A stretch of DNA of 64,000 bases from Paenibacillus sophorae (GCF_018966525.1 NZ_CP076607.1:4340001-4404000); one strand, 5' to 3'. Positions 16,821-24,325 are shown, counted from the stretch's first letter. The notes: a model not told the origin generated them from the letters alone. A program made the numbers and translations.

Positions 16821-16943
16821 TTAACCTACCCATTGGATCAATATCCAGAACCAAATAATAACAGACACAGCCATGATTACTTTATGTTTGATACTCCATT
16901 TGTTTTCCTCTCTAGAGTCTCTGTTAATGATTCTGATGTCCAT
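16821..16943 (-). CDS. Very small single-pass membrane protein (40 residues)
   Basis: ATG at 16941-16943 preceded by AAGGAGG opens a 40-residue frame (MDIRIINRDSREENKWSIKH...). The first half is charged; the second half (VIMAVSVIIWFWILIQWVG) is one hydrophobic transmembrane segment. It is neatly spaced between its neighbours and ends next to the promoter box at 16767-16818. Probably a small membrane-active phage protein; function unknown. Confidence 0.55.
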   Translation of the reverse strand: MDIRIINRDSREENKWSIKHKVIMAVSVIIWFWILIQWVG

Positions 16944-17011
16944 CTTACATTCCTCCTTATATTTGCATGATTATTTTTATCTTTGTTATAGCGGCTTCTG
17001 GGTGGCTTATA

Positions 17012-17167
17012 TTAGGCGCTAACAACAATTTCAACGGTGTTACCTTGATAACTTACAACATCGTGCATACAACATGTGCAAAGCTCTAACACCTTAAGAT
17101 TGTCGCCAGAAGTTTTAATGATTAAAGATCCGTCACGTTTAACAAGTTTGATTGTCTTATTATTCAC
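17012..17167 (-). CDS. Small hypothetical protein (51 residues), GTG start
   Basis: GTG at 17165-17167 is preceded by GGAGAATATACATA, so the ribosome site and the ATACATA motif sit at the start. The frame encodes 51 residues (start NNKTIKLVKRDGSLIIKTSG) with a CTCC cysteine pair and beta-strand character, and fills an otherwise empty gap. Function unknown. Confidence 0.55.
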   Translation of the reverse strand: MNNKTIKLVKRDGSLIIKTSGDNLKVLELCTCCMHDVVSYQGNTVEIVVSA

Positions 17168-17180
17168 TATGTATATTCTC

Positions 17181-17366
17181 CTATTTATTTTTATATTTAT
17201 AAGGATTGGTCGAAACCTCTAAAACTTTATAAATACTCCCAATTGACTCTTGCAATGCACACTTTGCACTGCTTTCGGATGAAAAAGAGCCATAACGGAA
17301 ACTCTTCACGGATTTGAAACCTGTTTCTTTGTCTTCCACTAAAGCGACCCATGAGCATTCAGACAT
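17181..17366 (-). CDS. Small hypothetical protein
   Basis: A 61-residue protein beginning MSECSWVALVEDKETGFKSV. The ATG at 17364-17366 has AAAGGAG upstream. The C-terminal residues KYKNK and the stop are encoded by the AAAAATAAATAG box found at early promoters, but no -10 follows here. Not recognised. Confidence 0.55.
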   Translation of the reverse strand: MSECSWVALVEDKETGFKSVKSFRYGSFSSESSAKCALQESIGSIYKVLEVSTNPYKYKNK

Positions 17367-17436
17367 TTTAATCATTCTCCTTTTTTGGGCCTCTGACACA
17401 TTGCATGATTGCATCAGAGGCGTTTATATTTACTTT

Positions 17437-18171
17437 TTAGGCAGTAACAGCGGATTTAATATTAAACGTTGTGATGGGTGTTTCTGGGACTGCTGATAGG
17501 ATATCGGTCAGATAGTTATCATTAAAGCAAGCATAATTACCTTGAGTAACTGTCATAGATGGAGTTTCTTTAATAACCGTTTTAGTGATTGAGTCAATAT
17601 CAACATTAATCCAGCCATCATATACAATAAAGTTTTCATAGGGCAAGATAGTGTTAGAGTAAAGAGATCTTTTCCGCTTTGGTTTATGAACAATTTTAAG
17701 CGATTCTTTGTATTGTGCGTATGGTTTAACCTCAACATGGTCAATAACCGTTTGAATAGCAACAGGGAAACCAAAGTCAGTGAATTTAACTATTGTTACT
17801 TTTGTTTGAGGCTGAAGGGCTTCAACAGCTTCAGTAAACACAGATTCAAACGGAACATTGTAGCCATATTGACGAAGCAGAGTAGCCATATTTGTGCATC
17901 CTCGATGTTCTGTGAACTCGATGATATCAAGCGTAAGAGTGATATTATGAGTGTTCAAAGCGTCAAAGAACAGCACTTTAACACGTTGTTTTTCTGTGTC
18001 CGAATACTTTGAATAATTAACACCTTCCGGTCTAACTTCAAAACAAGCATTTGCAAGAGTATCAGAGAGAACGTCAAATTTATTAGTAATGTACAGCAGA
18101 TCAAAGTTAGAAAGAGATGGATATTCGTTTGCCTCTTCTACCGAGATTTTAGCAGCTACTTGATTTGTCAT
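17437..18171 (-). CDS. Hypothetical protein
   Basis: A 244-residue soluble alpha/beta protein (MTNQVAAKISVEEANEYPSL) without recognised motifs. AAAGGAG before the ATG, with AATACATA just upstream of it. Predicted to be highly translated from its ribosome site; function unknown. Confidence 0.55.
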   Translation of the reverse strand: MTNQVAAKISVEEANEYPSLSNFDLLYITNKFDVLSDTLANACFEVRPEGVNYSKYSDTEKQRVKVLFFDALNTHNITLTLDIIEFTEHRGCTNMATLLRQYGYNVPFESVFTEAVEALQPQTKVTIVKFTDFGFPVAIQTVIDHVEVKPYAQYKESLKIVHKPKRKRSLYSNTILPYENFIVYDGWINVDIDSITKTVIKETPSMTVTQGNYACFNDNYLTDILSAVPETPITTFNIKSAVTA

Positions 18172-18246
18172 TATAACCGACTCCTTTAATATGTATTAGT
18201 ACCCATAATGGATACTTAATTTATTACTTAAATTATTTTTACTTTA

Positions 18247-18342
18247 TTAGCGAAGAATCAGACAACCTACGATTAATTTATTTTTGAGTGATTGCTTACG
18301 ATCCCATTTACTTTTGAGTACTGCCAGTTGTGATTGAGACAT
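18247..18342 (-). CDS. Very small basic protein (31 residues)
   Basis: ATG at 18340-18342 with AAAGGAG about ten bases upstream gives 31 residues (MSQSQLAVLKSKWDRKQSLK...), basic with a hydrophobic end (LIVGCLILR). It lies directly behind its own promoter (18410-18439). The size leaves some doubt. Confidence 0.45.
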   Translation of the reverse strand: MSQSQLAVLKSKWDRKQSLKNKLIVGCLILR

Positions 18343-18409
18343 TAATTATCGACTCCTTTGGAATAGGTTATAATGAAATAGTGAATATGTATTCCTTAAC
18401 CTTGATATA

Positions 18410-18465
18410 AGTATAGCACAGATTGAGTTATGTTTGCAATGATTTATTTATTTTTATTATATAAA
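18410..18465 (-). promoter_or_regulatory. Early promoter with AAAAATAAATA upstream box
   Basis: On the minus strand, -35 TTGCAA (18434-18439), 18 bases, -10 TATACT (18410-18415). AATAAAAATAAATAAA lies just upstream. AATACATA follows in the leader at 18386-18393. Confidence 0.65.
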
Positions 18466-18469
18466 TAAG

Positions 18470-18735
18470 AGGCCCATTCTTAGTGAATGAACCTATGTAA
18501 AGAGATGTTAAATTTTGCATTGGAACGGAACGTTCCTAATGCTCACACGCGACACGCTTGCGTGTTTAGCGTGTGAATTCTTTTGATCTTTAGTTTATCT
18601 TTGAACATTAGAAATAGCCAGTTTAACAAGTAATAACCCTTATTATATAAAGGTTTTACAAATAATTTCATATTAAATTTTGTCAAATTTGGCTTTATAA
18701 TATATCTTTATTATATCTCTCTTTTTGACAAAATT
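18470..18735. repeat. Gene-free region with several strong dyads
   Basis: About 265 bases without a gene. GCATTGGAACG (18517-18527) pairs with CGTTCC-T-AATGC (18531-18542) around a GAA triloop. CACACGC (18544-18550) and GCGTGTG (18569-18575) enclose an inner stem ACACGC/GCGTGT. AAATTTTGTCAAA (18675-18687) and TTTGACAAAATTT (18724-18736) form a 13-bp inverted repeat with an inner TATAATA/TATTATA stem, directly after the stop of the gene at 18736. The last could end that transcript; the first two could be an RNA or a DNA-replication structure. Confidence 0.55.
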
Positions 18736-19899
18736 TTAGTACTCTAAGTCTGGATTTCCCTTTGTTTCTGTGGGTAATTTGATACTTTTTATATCATCTT
18801 TAATATTCTTTGCTTCTCTTTCAACAAGTGTGTTGATTAGTTTCTCATTATTTTTTAAATAATTTACTTGTTCCCTGACTGTATATTTCTTATTAACTAT
18901 TTCACCTTCATTATTAACTATTTTCTTTGCTGATGAGTGTCTTTTATTGGCATTGTCATATAGTAATTTTTTAACGTTTTCATTTACATTTTCATTCTTT
19001 AATTCAAATTCTTTATAATTCAATTCATATGTATTAATATCGGCGTAAGCTTTTTCTATGTTGTTGTGATTGAATGTCAATTTATAAGAATTGTAATAGT
19101 AAAGTATATTGTATTTATTGAATAATATTTCTTTTACTCTATCCGTGCATTGTTTCCACATACCATTAACCACGATATATTTTTTATCTTGTCCTCCAGT
19201 AAGATCATATACAGCTTGTAACTCTGCGTCTGTGATTCCATTCTTTTCTTCTTTCGTTGCTTCCCTGTGTATTTTCTTTAGATTATGAGTAAGATTATAT
19301 TTGTATTGATTCTCTCCATATTCATCAGTACCAGTAATATATCTATCAAGTTTAATTCCTGATTCTGATTCATTATTTCGTACATCAGGATCAATGAGGC
19401 ACACTGTTATAATATCCTCTTTTATTGCTAATGATTTCTTTCTAAGATTTTTAAAAGCAGTCTCTAGACCGTTAGTTAATGAATCCTTTGACAATCCATA
19501 AAATTTGTGTATTTCATTTTCTGATACATCAGTTAAAATACTTAATTTTGGTATGTGATAGCGACAAAAATTATAATTGTCATTGACCATGTTTAAGAGT
19601 TTGAAAAGTTTACTCTTAGGTAAAAGCAATTCTCCTGTTGTATCTTTAATTAGTATATTTACTATTAATTCTTCAAGATCATTGATTAAACCATATCTGG
19701 TTAGTTTACCTCTGGGATTTCTATACACCTTTTCAATGCTAATTTTATGACCTATTTTAATATATTCAAAATACCTTCCCCATTCATCCAATTGAACTAT
19801 TTTAGCATTTCCGGTTTTAGTTTCTTCGCCTAAAAACTTGCATAACTCCTTATAATTCTTAAACGTATAACCTTTTTTTAGTTTTGAAGAGTCTATAAT
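18736..19899 (-). CDS. Hypothetical phage/plasmid protein, probable ATT (or ATA) start
   Basis: The longest reading from a standard start is TTG at 19789-19791, giving 351 residues with no ribosome site. The frame is open 36 codons further and adds conserved-looking sequence (KKGYTFKNYKELCKFLGEET, then KTGNAKIVQLDEWGRYFEYI), an N-terminal domain I associate with many Firmicutes plasmid and phage proteins. AAAGGAAG seven bases before ATT at 19897-19899 makes ATT, or the next codon ATA, the likely start (387 residues). The rest is helical and charged. It may bind nucleic acid; the family's function is not known to me. Confidence 0.6.
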   Translation of the reverse strand: MIDSSKLKKGYTFKNYKELCKFLGEETKTGNAKIVQLDEWGRYFEYIKIGHKISIEKVYRNPRGKLTRYGLINDLEELIVNILIKDTTGELLLPKSKLFKLLNMVNDNYNFCRYHIPKLSILTDVSENEIHKFYGLSKDSLTNGLETAFKNLRKKSLAIKEDIITVCLIDPDVRNNESESGIKLDRYITGTDEYGENQYKYNLTHNLKKIHREATKEEKNGITDAELQAVYDLTGGQDKKYIVVNGMWKQCTDRVKEILFNKYNILYYYNSYKLTFNHNNIEKAYADINTYELNYKEFELKNENVNENVKKLLYDNANKRHSSAKKIVNNEGEIVNKKYTVREQVNYLKNNEKLINTLVEREAKNIKDDIKSIKLPTETKGNPDLEY

Positions 19900-19925
19900 T
19901 TAACAACTTCCTTTCTTAATTAATA

Positions 19926-19937
19926 AGGGATATCCCT
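19926..19937. promoter_or_regulatory. AGGGATATCCCT palindrome in the leader
   Basis: A perfect 12-bp palindrome between a TATAAA-like -10 and the ribosome site of the 18736-19899 gene. It is a candidate operator. Confidence 0.35.
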
Positions 19938-20012
19938 CTTGGATTTTATACACATTGTTGCAAAATAATTATATTTTAAATAATTAAATTATATTTACTT
20001 ATTTAATTGATC

Positions 20013-20040
20013 AAAAAAGAAAAGGCTCAACTGTCGAGCC
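20013..20040 (-). terminator. Rho-independent terminator
   Basis: On the minus strand GGCTC, a seven-base loop and GAGCC are followed by TTTTCTTTTTT, a few bases after the stop of the 20045-20389 gene. Confidence 0.8.
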
Positions 20041-20044
20041 AAAT

Positions 20045-20389
20045 TTAAATATCTGTCTTTCCGCTCTCCTGGTTCAATAAATTAATTAAATTTACAGCAT
20101 ACTCTTCCATGAATATTTTAAATTGATTTTGCATTTCTTCCTCTGACTCAATTGCACCAGCTTTATATGCTTCAGCTATTCCGGTAAAGTCTTCAAGTGA
20201 TGAAGCATTGATTTCTGCATATCGTGCCGTATTCGAGATTGCAGAAGCTATAACAGATACTTTATAGGCGTTGTCTTTATTTAATCCTTCTTTATGTTCT
20301 GCCGCAATTTCTTCAACCGTTATATTGTTGTTGCTGCTTAATGCATGATTATAGTCATTGTTGTGTTCATTGATATTCAGATTAGACAA
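20045..20389 (-). CDS. Hypothetical acidic protein, TTG start
   Basis: A 114-residue protein (SNLNINEHNNDYNHALSSNN after the start). TTG at 20387-20389 sits nine bases after AAAGGAG; the nearby ATG touches that site. It is acidic and helical in its C-terminal half. It lies between two terminators, so it is probably a single-gene transcript. Not recognised. Confidence 0.55.
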   Translation of the reverse strand: MSNLNINEHNNDYNHALSSNNNITVEEIAAEHKEGLNKDNAYKVSVIASAISNTARYAEINASSLEDFTGIAEAYKAGAIESEEEMQNQFKIFMEEYAVNLINLLNQESGKTDI

Positions 20390-20444
20390 GTGTACCATCT
20401 CCTTTATCATCTCCACTTTCATTATATAGTATATACCACATGGA

Positions 20445-20478
20445 AAGAAAAATGCAGTCACGGCTAGAAAACCGTGAC
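20445..20478 (-). terminator. Terminator overlapping the end of a small gene
   Basis: On the minus strand GTCACGG and CCGTGAC form the stem, followed by TGCATTTTTCTTT. The stop codon of the 20464-20790 gene lies inside the loop. Confidence 0.65.
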
Positions 20479-20790
20479 ACACTCAATATATAATTTATTG
20501 TTATTATCTACTCTGAAAGCTATTGCCAGATGTCTTTTGTTGTATCCTTCAAGTAAATATGTATAGTTGTAATATTCATCGTTCCACTTAGGTTCTACAT
20601 GCTTGGGACGTTTAAGAATGGATAATAACTTTTGTTCTGTAAAGTTTCTATCAGGTTGAGCCAATCTCATTTTAACGTGATACGAATAATGAATGAAGAA
20701 TTTAGGATAGAGTTCATTGATGAGTAAGATAACTTCTTCATTAGAAAGCTTCATGTTGATAGGCTTAACAGGTTGTTCTGGCTTAAACAA
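20464..20790 (-). CDS. DUF4258/RelE-like small protein, TTG start
   Basis: A 108-residue protein. TTG at 20788-20790 follows GGGAGG by eight bases and lies 30 bases after the promoter. The core (YSYHVKMRLAQ, then LLSILKRPKHVEPKWNDEYY, then HLAIAFRVDNNNKLYIECVT) resembles the compact fold of DUF4258 and RelE/BrnT-type toxins. No antitoxin-like partner overlaps it. It could be a stand-alone mRNA-interferase-like host-takeover protein; the assignment rests on pattern only. Confidence 0.5.
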   Translation of the reverse strand: MFKPEQPVKPINMKLSNEEVILLINELYPKFFIHYSYHVKMRLAQPDRNFTEQKLLSILKRPKHVEPKWNDEYYNYTYLLEGYNKRHLAIAFRVDNNNKLYIECVTVF

Positions 20791-20818
20791 TGTTCTCACC
20801 TCCCATATCGTTAATAAC

Positions 20819-20872
20819 ATTATATCACAGATGGTATTATATTGTATAGTATTTATTTATTTTTACCTTTTA
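20819..20872 (-). promoter_or_regulatory. Early promoter with AAAAATAAATAAATA upstream box
   Basis: On the minus strand, -35 TATACA (20843-20848), 18 bases, -10 TATAAT (20819-20824). GGTAAAAATAAATAAATACT directly precedes the -35. Very similar to the promoter at 21518-21563. Confidence 0.75.
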
Positions 20873-20874
20873 AA

Positions 20875-21126
20875 TTATTGAATTGGTGTTTTATATTCAT
20901 AGTTAAGAATTAAATTTATTAGTTTTGCTTTGCTATAATATCCTACACCGTGCTCCATATTATCGGTATAACTATAAGCAATATCATATAATGTTTGTTC
21001 AGAACAGTTATTTAAAAAATCTTTTCGGCTATTTATAACAGCTTCATAGTATTTCATGTGTGCATTGTTCTCCTTTGATTGCTGTAATATTGGATCGTTA
21101 TATTTGTAGAATAACATATATAACAT
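20875..21126 (-). CDS. Hypothetical small protein
   Basis: An 83-residue helical protein (MLYMLFYKYNDPILQQSKEN). The start is placed after the stop of the upstream gene; longer readings overlap it. The ribosome site is weak, so translation may be coupled to the 21138-21482 gene. Not recognised. Confidence 0.45.
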   Translation of the reverse strand: MLYMLFYKYNDPILQQSKENNAHMKYYEAVINSRKDFLNNCSEQTLYDIAYSYTDNMEHGVGYYSKAKLINLILNYEYKTPIQ

Positions 21127-21137
21127 CTTAAGTACAC

Positions 21138-21482
21138 TTACTTTATTTTCGTAATAGTAATAGCAGAAAACCAAAGACCATTATGTTTATCAATAATTTG
21201 TTTAGTGAATTTATATCCAAGTGATTCTAATTTATTCTCTAACTTAGTGATGCGTCTGCTGTTTGCATTTAGTGCAAGATTAATCTTTTTACCTTTGATG
21301 TTTTTACGATCTTCCCAAGCCTGGATAATTTGATTTGCTACTTTATAGGCTTCTTTGTCGGACTCTTCAATTTTAGAAAGTTCTTCGATTTGTTGTGCAA
21401 ACTCTGCTTCCCATGCGAGTACTGCTTTATATTGTGTCTCCATTGCTTTAACTTCATCGCGTCCAGTAGTTTCGTTCATCAT
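21138..21482 (-). CDS. Hypothetical helical protein
   Basis: A 114-residue protein, mostly long helices (METQYKAVLAWEAEFAQQIE), with GGAG upstream of two adjacent ATG codons. It could form a coiled coil. Transcribed from the promoter at 21518-21563. Confidence 0.55.
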   Translation of the reverse strand: MMNETTGRDEVKAMETQYKAVLAWEAEFAQQIEELSKIEESDKEAYKVANQIIQAWEDRKNIKGKKINLALNANSRRITKLENKLESLGYKFTKQIIDKHNGLWFSAITITKIK

Positions 21483-21517
21483 TGTTATCCGCTCCTTTTG
21501 TTTGTTTCGTTACACTA

Positions 21518-21570
21518 ATTATATCACGAATAATACGTAATGTATAGTATTTATTTATTTTTACTTTATA
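21518..21570 (-). promoter_or_regulatory. Early promoter with AAAAATAAATAAATA upstream box
   Basis: On the minus strand, -35 TATACA (21541-21546), 17 bases, -10 TATAAT (21518-21523). AAAGTAAAAATAAATAAATA precedes the -35. Near-identical to the promoter at 20819-20872. Confidence 0.75.
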
Positions 21571-21580
21571 AATTGAAGAA

Positions 21581-21613
21581 AAAGAAAATGGAATAACCAC
21601 AAACAATTATTCC
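21581..21613 (-). terminator. Terminator after the excisionase-like gene
   Basis: On the minus strand GGAATAA and TTATTCC form a stem followed by ATTTTCTTTTTC. It overlaps the stop codon of the 21607-21822 gene and precedes the next promoter. Confidence 0.7.
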
Positions 21614-21822
21614 CTGTGTGCTGGATTTGATTGGCCTTTGAGTATAAGCCAAGTCTTACCACGTTTACGTGCTACAACCTTGCCAGATGAGCATAGACGC
21701 TTGATATGGTCTTGTGATAGGCTCCAGAGGGTTGAAGCTTCTTCAGTGGTCATAAGCTGTGACATGAGGGAATCGATGGTGTTATTGAGTTGTTGGATAT
21801 TGATTGTGTTATTGTTGGTCAT
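21607..21822 (-). CDS. Excisionase/MerR-type small DNA-binding protein
   Basis: A 71-residue protein. Residues about 25-65 (LMTTEEASTLWSLSQDHIKR, then CSSGKVVARKRGKTWLILK) are the helix-turn-helix 17 (excisionase) type winged helix. GAGGAG lies before the ATG. Such proteins direct excision by a tyrosine recombinase or regulate a promoter; a recombinase lies 6 kb away at 27213. Excisionase is an inference. Confidence 0.65.
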   Translation of the reverse strand: MTNNNTINIQQLNNTIDSLMSQLMTTEEASTLWSLSQDHIKRLCSSGKVVARKRGKTWLILKGQSNPAHRE

Positions 21823-21837
21823 TGTGTTATCTCCTCT

Positions 21838-22011
21838 CTATTCCTTACGAGTAAGCCTGTATATAGCTGTGATGAGGAGATACAGAGTCACGATAGAGAT
21901 GAAAGCAAAATAGTAAGGATTGGATTGTACAACGAATAGCAAAGGAACCATGACAATGAACAGGATTAAACGAAATTGTCCTTCACGTTTAGATTGATTG
22001 TGCTTAGTCAT
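21838..22011 (-). CDS. Small two-pass membrane protein
   Basis: A 57-residue protein (MTKHNQSKREGQFRLILFIV...) with two hydrophobic segments (about 15-33 and 37-53) and basic ends. GGGGG lies ten bases before the ATG. A small membrane protein of unknown role. Confidence 0.55.
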   Translation of the reverse strand: MTKHNQSKREGQFRLILFIVMVPLLFVVQSNPYYFAFISIVTLYLLITAIYRLTRKE

Positions 22012-22065
22012 TAGGAACAAACCCCCTTTAGTTAGTGTTGACTATAAGCAACGGTTTGGTTACAA

Positions 22066-22103
22066 TGTAAGGGAAAAGGGTGGAACGGTGTTGTTTCCGT
22101 TCC
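22066..22103 (-). terminator. Hairpin, possible terminator
   Basis: GGAACGG and CCGTTCC pair around an eight-base loop, followed on the minus strand by ACCCTTTTCCCTT. It separates the 22132-22281 gene from the 21838-22011 gene. Confidence 0.5.
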
Positions 22104-22131
22104 TGCATAGTTATCAAGTAAGTGGAATGGT

Positions 22132-22281
22132 TTAGTGTTTGCGTTTAGGACTTTTGCGAGAAGTCTTAGACGCTTTTTCTTTGCGTTCTTTCATCTTGGC
22201 TTTAGTGTCGAGTATGTCTTTGATGATTAAGCGTATGAATGTAAGAGCGCTTATGATGACTGCCGTCTTTTGCCAATCCAT
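22132..22281 (-). CDS. Small membrane-anchored basic protein
   Basis: A 49-residue protein (MDWQKTAVIISALTFIRLII) with one hydrophobic segment followed by a strongly basic tail (KMKERKEKASKTSRKSPKRK). GGAGG plus TATACA precede the ATG. The tail could touch DNA or acidic lipid. It is the last leftward gene before the 1.2-kb gene-free region. Confidence 0.55.
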   Translation of the reverse strand: MDWQKTAVIISALTFIRLIIKDILDTKAKMKERKEKASKTSRKSPKRKH

Positions 22282-22299
22282 TGTATACCTCCTTTCCCT

Positions 22300-22380
22300 T
22301 ACAAGATTATTATAGCATATCCGATAACGGGTATGAGTGATATTTATCATAATAATATGTATTTATTTATTTTTATTTTA
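22300..22380 (-). promoter_or_regulatory. Upstream region with AAAAATAAATAAATA box, weak promoter
   Basis: On the minus strand AAAATAAAAATAAATAAATA is followed by ACATATT and, about 45 bases on, by TATGCTATAAT. The box is the same as at other early promoters but too far from the -10, and no good -35 exists. Confidence 0.45.
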
Positions 22381-22931
22381 TAGAGGTGAGAGTGAGATGT
22401 GAAGGTGAGATGGAATATATTGTGTGTGTGATGATATATGATATACGTATGAGTTAAAGGTTTGTTAATAGGATGTAATGATTAGATATAGGAAATGAAT
22501 ATGATATTGTGGTTAGTTATAGTTATAGGCTATAAGTGGATATGGATAGATATAAAGCGATAGTAATATGATGGTTATATAATATGAAATGTAGTTTCAC
22601 TAGATGAAACAATAAGACAGCAATGTGCCATTTTTCGTTAATGTCCCGATCCTGCACAAATGTGATTGGTATGGGCATATGTGCATGTAAATTTTAAATT
22701 GAAAAGCAGCAAAGTGTGAAAAATTTTAAATTAAATTTGACTTGATAGGCTGCATGGATCATGAGAGTTGTCAAGTATGAATGTTAGTACTATTTGGCAT
22801 GGAATATATGTTCCGTACCATATAGGAGCATATACCGGGGGCTATTTTACATCAGAAATTACCTTTTATTGTCAGATATGACCTATAGCACTTCCACTTC
22901 CACACTCAACTTAAAATTTTCATTTCACAAT

Positions 22932-22952
22932 TTATCCCCAACTTTATCCACA
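22932..22952. promoter_or_regulatory. DnaA boxes
   Basis: TTATCCACA at 22944-22952 is a perfect consensus DnaA box, and TTATCCCCA at 22932-22940 differs by one base. They are in the same orientation, 12 bases apart. Confidence 0.6.
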
Positions 22953-23000
22953 GTTTCCTCACAACTTATTTTCGTCACTTTTCATCTATTTTCACCTAAT

Positions 23001-23334
23001 TGTTATCGTAAATGTTATCGTCCAACACGACACAAACCCTTATCCTATCTATACTTTTCACTCATCACTTTTTTACGTCATCACATATTTTTACCTTTTC
23101 CACCCCTGAAATCACTATAAAACCCTTGTCCCGTCTACACTTTTACGATGTCACCTGGACGATAACATAAATTTATATATCCATTCTTCAATTTCACCTC
23201 AATTTTCACCATACAATTCAGTCAATTTTTCCTTATTTTATCTATGTTTTTTATACTTTTTATACTCAATTCATTCCACTTTTCATCATTTCAATCGAAA
23301 ATGTTATCGTACCAAATTTTCATCACCGATAACA
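23001..23334. repeat. TGTTATCGT repeats (iteron-like)
   Basis: TGTTATCGT occurs at 23001-23009, 23013-23021 and 23302-23310, and inverted at 23159-23167 and (one mismatch) 23326-23334. The first two are 12 bases apart in direct orientation; the last two form an inverted pair. Confidence 0.7.
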
Positions 23335-23416
23335 AAATTACATTCTCGATCCATCTTTCACGCATCATCAATGATCACTCAATCATCACTCACCTGTACC
23401 GGGGGATAGTTTAACA

Positions 23417-23454
23417 TAAAAAAGGCAGCATCCATATTTGTATTGGATACTACC
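23417..23454 (-). terminator. Terminator after the 23513-23776 gene
   Basis: On the minus strand an 11-bp stem (GGTAGTATCCA with TGGATGCTGCC, two G-U pairs) is followed by TTTTTT. Confidence 0.75.
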
Positions 23455-23512
23455 CTGTAATTGACAATAAACCTTTTTCTTCTGTTTCATTAAATTATCT
23501 CATCTATTCTTA

Positions 23513-23776
23513 CTACTCATTCATGTTGGATCTCCATACTACCCAGCCATACTCTTCAAGTGGAAATACACTTTCACAACGTTCCCACTTCCACCAATTC
23601 TCACCCTTCATTTTTGCTGGTTCTTTACCTTCAGTAGTTGCACAATAATAGTAATCACCAGCCGTAAACACTGGAATACTTGTGTGTCCATAGTGGTATC
23701 TATTATCCTTTACGTCATCTATATCCCAACCTAGTATATAGGCTATAGCCTCAGCAGAATTAAGTCTTTTCTTCAT
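23513..23776 (-). CDS. Hypothetical protein
   Basis: An 87-residue protein (MKKRLNSAEAIAYILGWDID) rich in tryptophan and tyrosine, not recognised. The N-terminal helix resembles a short HTH-like start. GTGATTAA precedes the ATG, a weak ribosome site. It is an isolated single-gene transcript between the repeat regions and has its own terminator. Confidence 0.5.
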   Translation of the reverse strand: MKKRLNSAEAIAYILGWDIDDVKDNRYHYGHTSIPVFTAGDYYYCATTEGKEPAKMKGENWWKWERCESVFPLEEYGWVVWRSNMNE

Positions 23777-24220
23777 TTAATCACCACTTCTATCATTTTA
23801 GTTTAATGTTATCAAGTTTATATTATAAAAGTAACCTGTAATTTAAACCAATTATGAATTTGAGAAGACGGTATATTTCATTCTTCAATTTTCAACTCTA
23901 ATCTCTTATTAAATTACAATAAAGAAATAACCTATCCCCTTTACTCTTGCAATCATCCTACCTTAATCAGTAACGTTTAAATTCATTATTAATTAATAAT
24001 AAAATCGACACTCAGAATTGATGTCGATGCTTCAATTCCATTTTACTTCAACTTATATTTCAACTTTTCAATTTCAAACTCCAATTCTCAGCGTCAGCGT
24101 CTCGGTTCTAAATAATGGAGGAGAGCTGGCTCGACCCCTTTATAAATACTGAGTATAAGTATATGAAAGTATATATGTATATAGGGTTTTATGTTTATAT
24201 TTATACAGTGTATTTTATGC
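23777..24220. other. Gene-free AT-rich stretch
   Basis: No gene supported. It holds a minus-strand terminator-like hairpin (24001-24028) and, at 24030-24085, several TTCAA-type short repeats. It may be the flank of the iteron region. Confidence 0.4.
24001..24028 (-). terminator. Hairpin with minus-strand T tract
   Basis: ATCGACA and TGTCGAT pair, followed on the minus strand by TTTATTATT. It may end transcripts running out of the replication genes. Confidence 0.55.
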
Positions 24221-24308
24221 AGACATGTTTTACACTTTTGACTTGCATATTTTACACACCTGTCTTGCATAAATTCCACTTATGCCTTGCATGTCTTACA
24301 CTTAGGTT
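24221..24308. repeat. Four 22-bp direct repeats (iterons)
   Basis: Four copies start at 24221, 24243, 24265 and 24287, exactly 22 bases apart. Copies two to four begin TTGCAT; copies one, two and four contain TTACAC at the same offset and copy three has TTCCAC. The 22-bp period matches iterons bound by plasmid and phage initiators. They lie directly after the 3' end of the initiator-like gene (24340-24963), followed by an AGGTTTAAACCT palindrome. Confidence 0.75.
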
Positions 24309-24325
24309 TAAACCTAGTAACAACA

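Larger units (their letters stand above)
22380..23416. other. Gene-free region, candidate replication origin
   Basis: About 1 kb with no gene I can support. Positions 22380-22600 are rich in G and A on the plus strand; 22850-23400 are rich in C and T and nearly lack G. The second part holds DnaA-box-like sites (22932-22952), five GTTATCG-type repeats (23001-23334) and two TACCGGGGG sequences at its borders (22833-22841, 23397-23405). A helicase and an initiator-like gene lie 1-4 kb away. This combination is typical of a theta-type origin. Confidence 0.55.

Noticed and set aside
22794..23120. Open frame of 108 codons on the plus strand
   Set aside because: It lies in the C/T-rich repeat region, has no ribosome site, and its composition follows the G-poor strand rather than coding usage.
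23001..23334. CRISPR array
   Set aside because: The repeats are 9 bases, in both orientations and unevenly spaced; no array and no cas gene.
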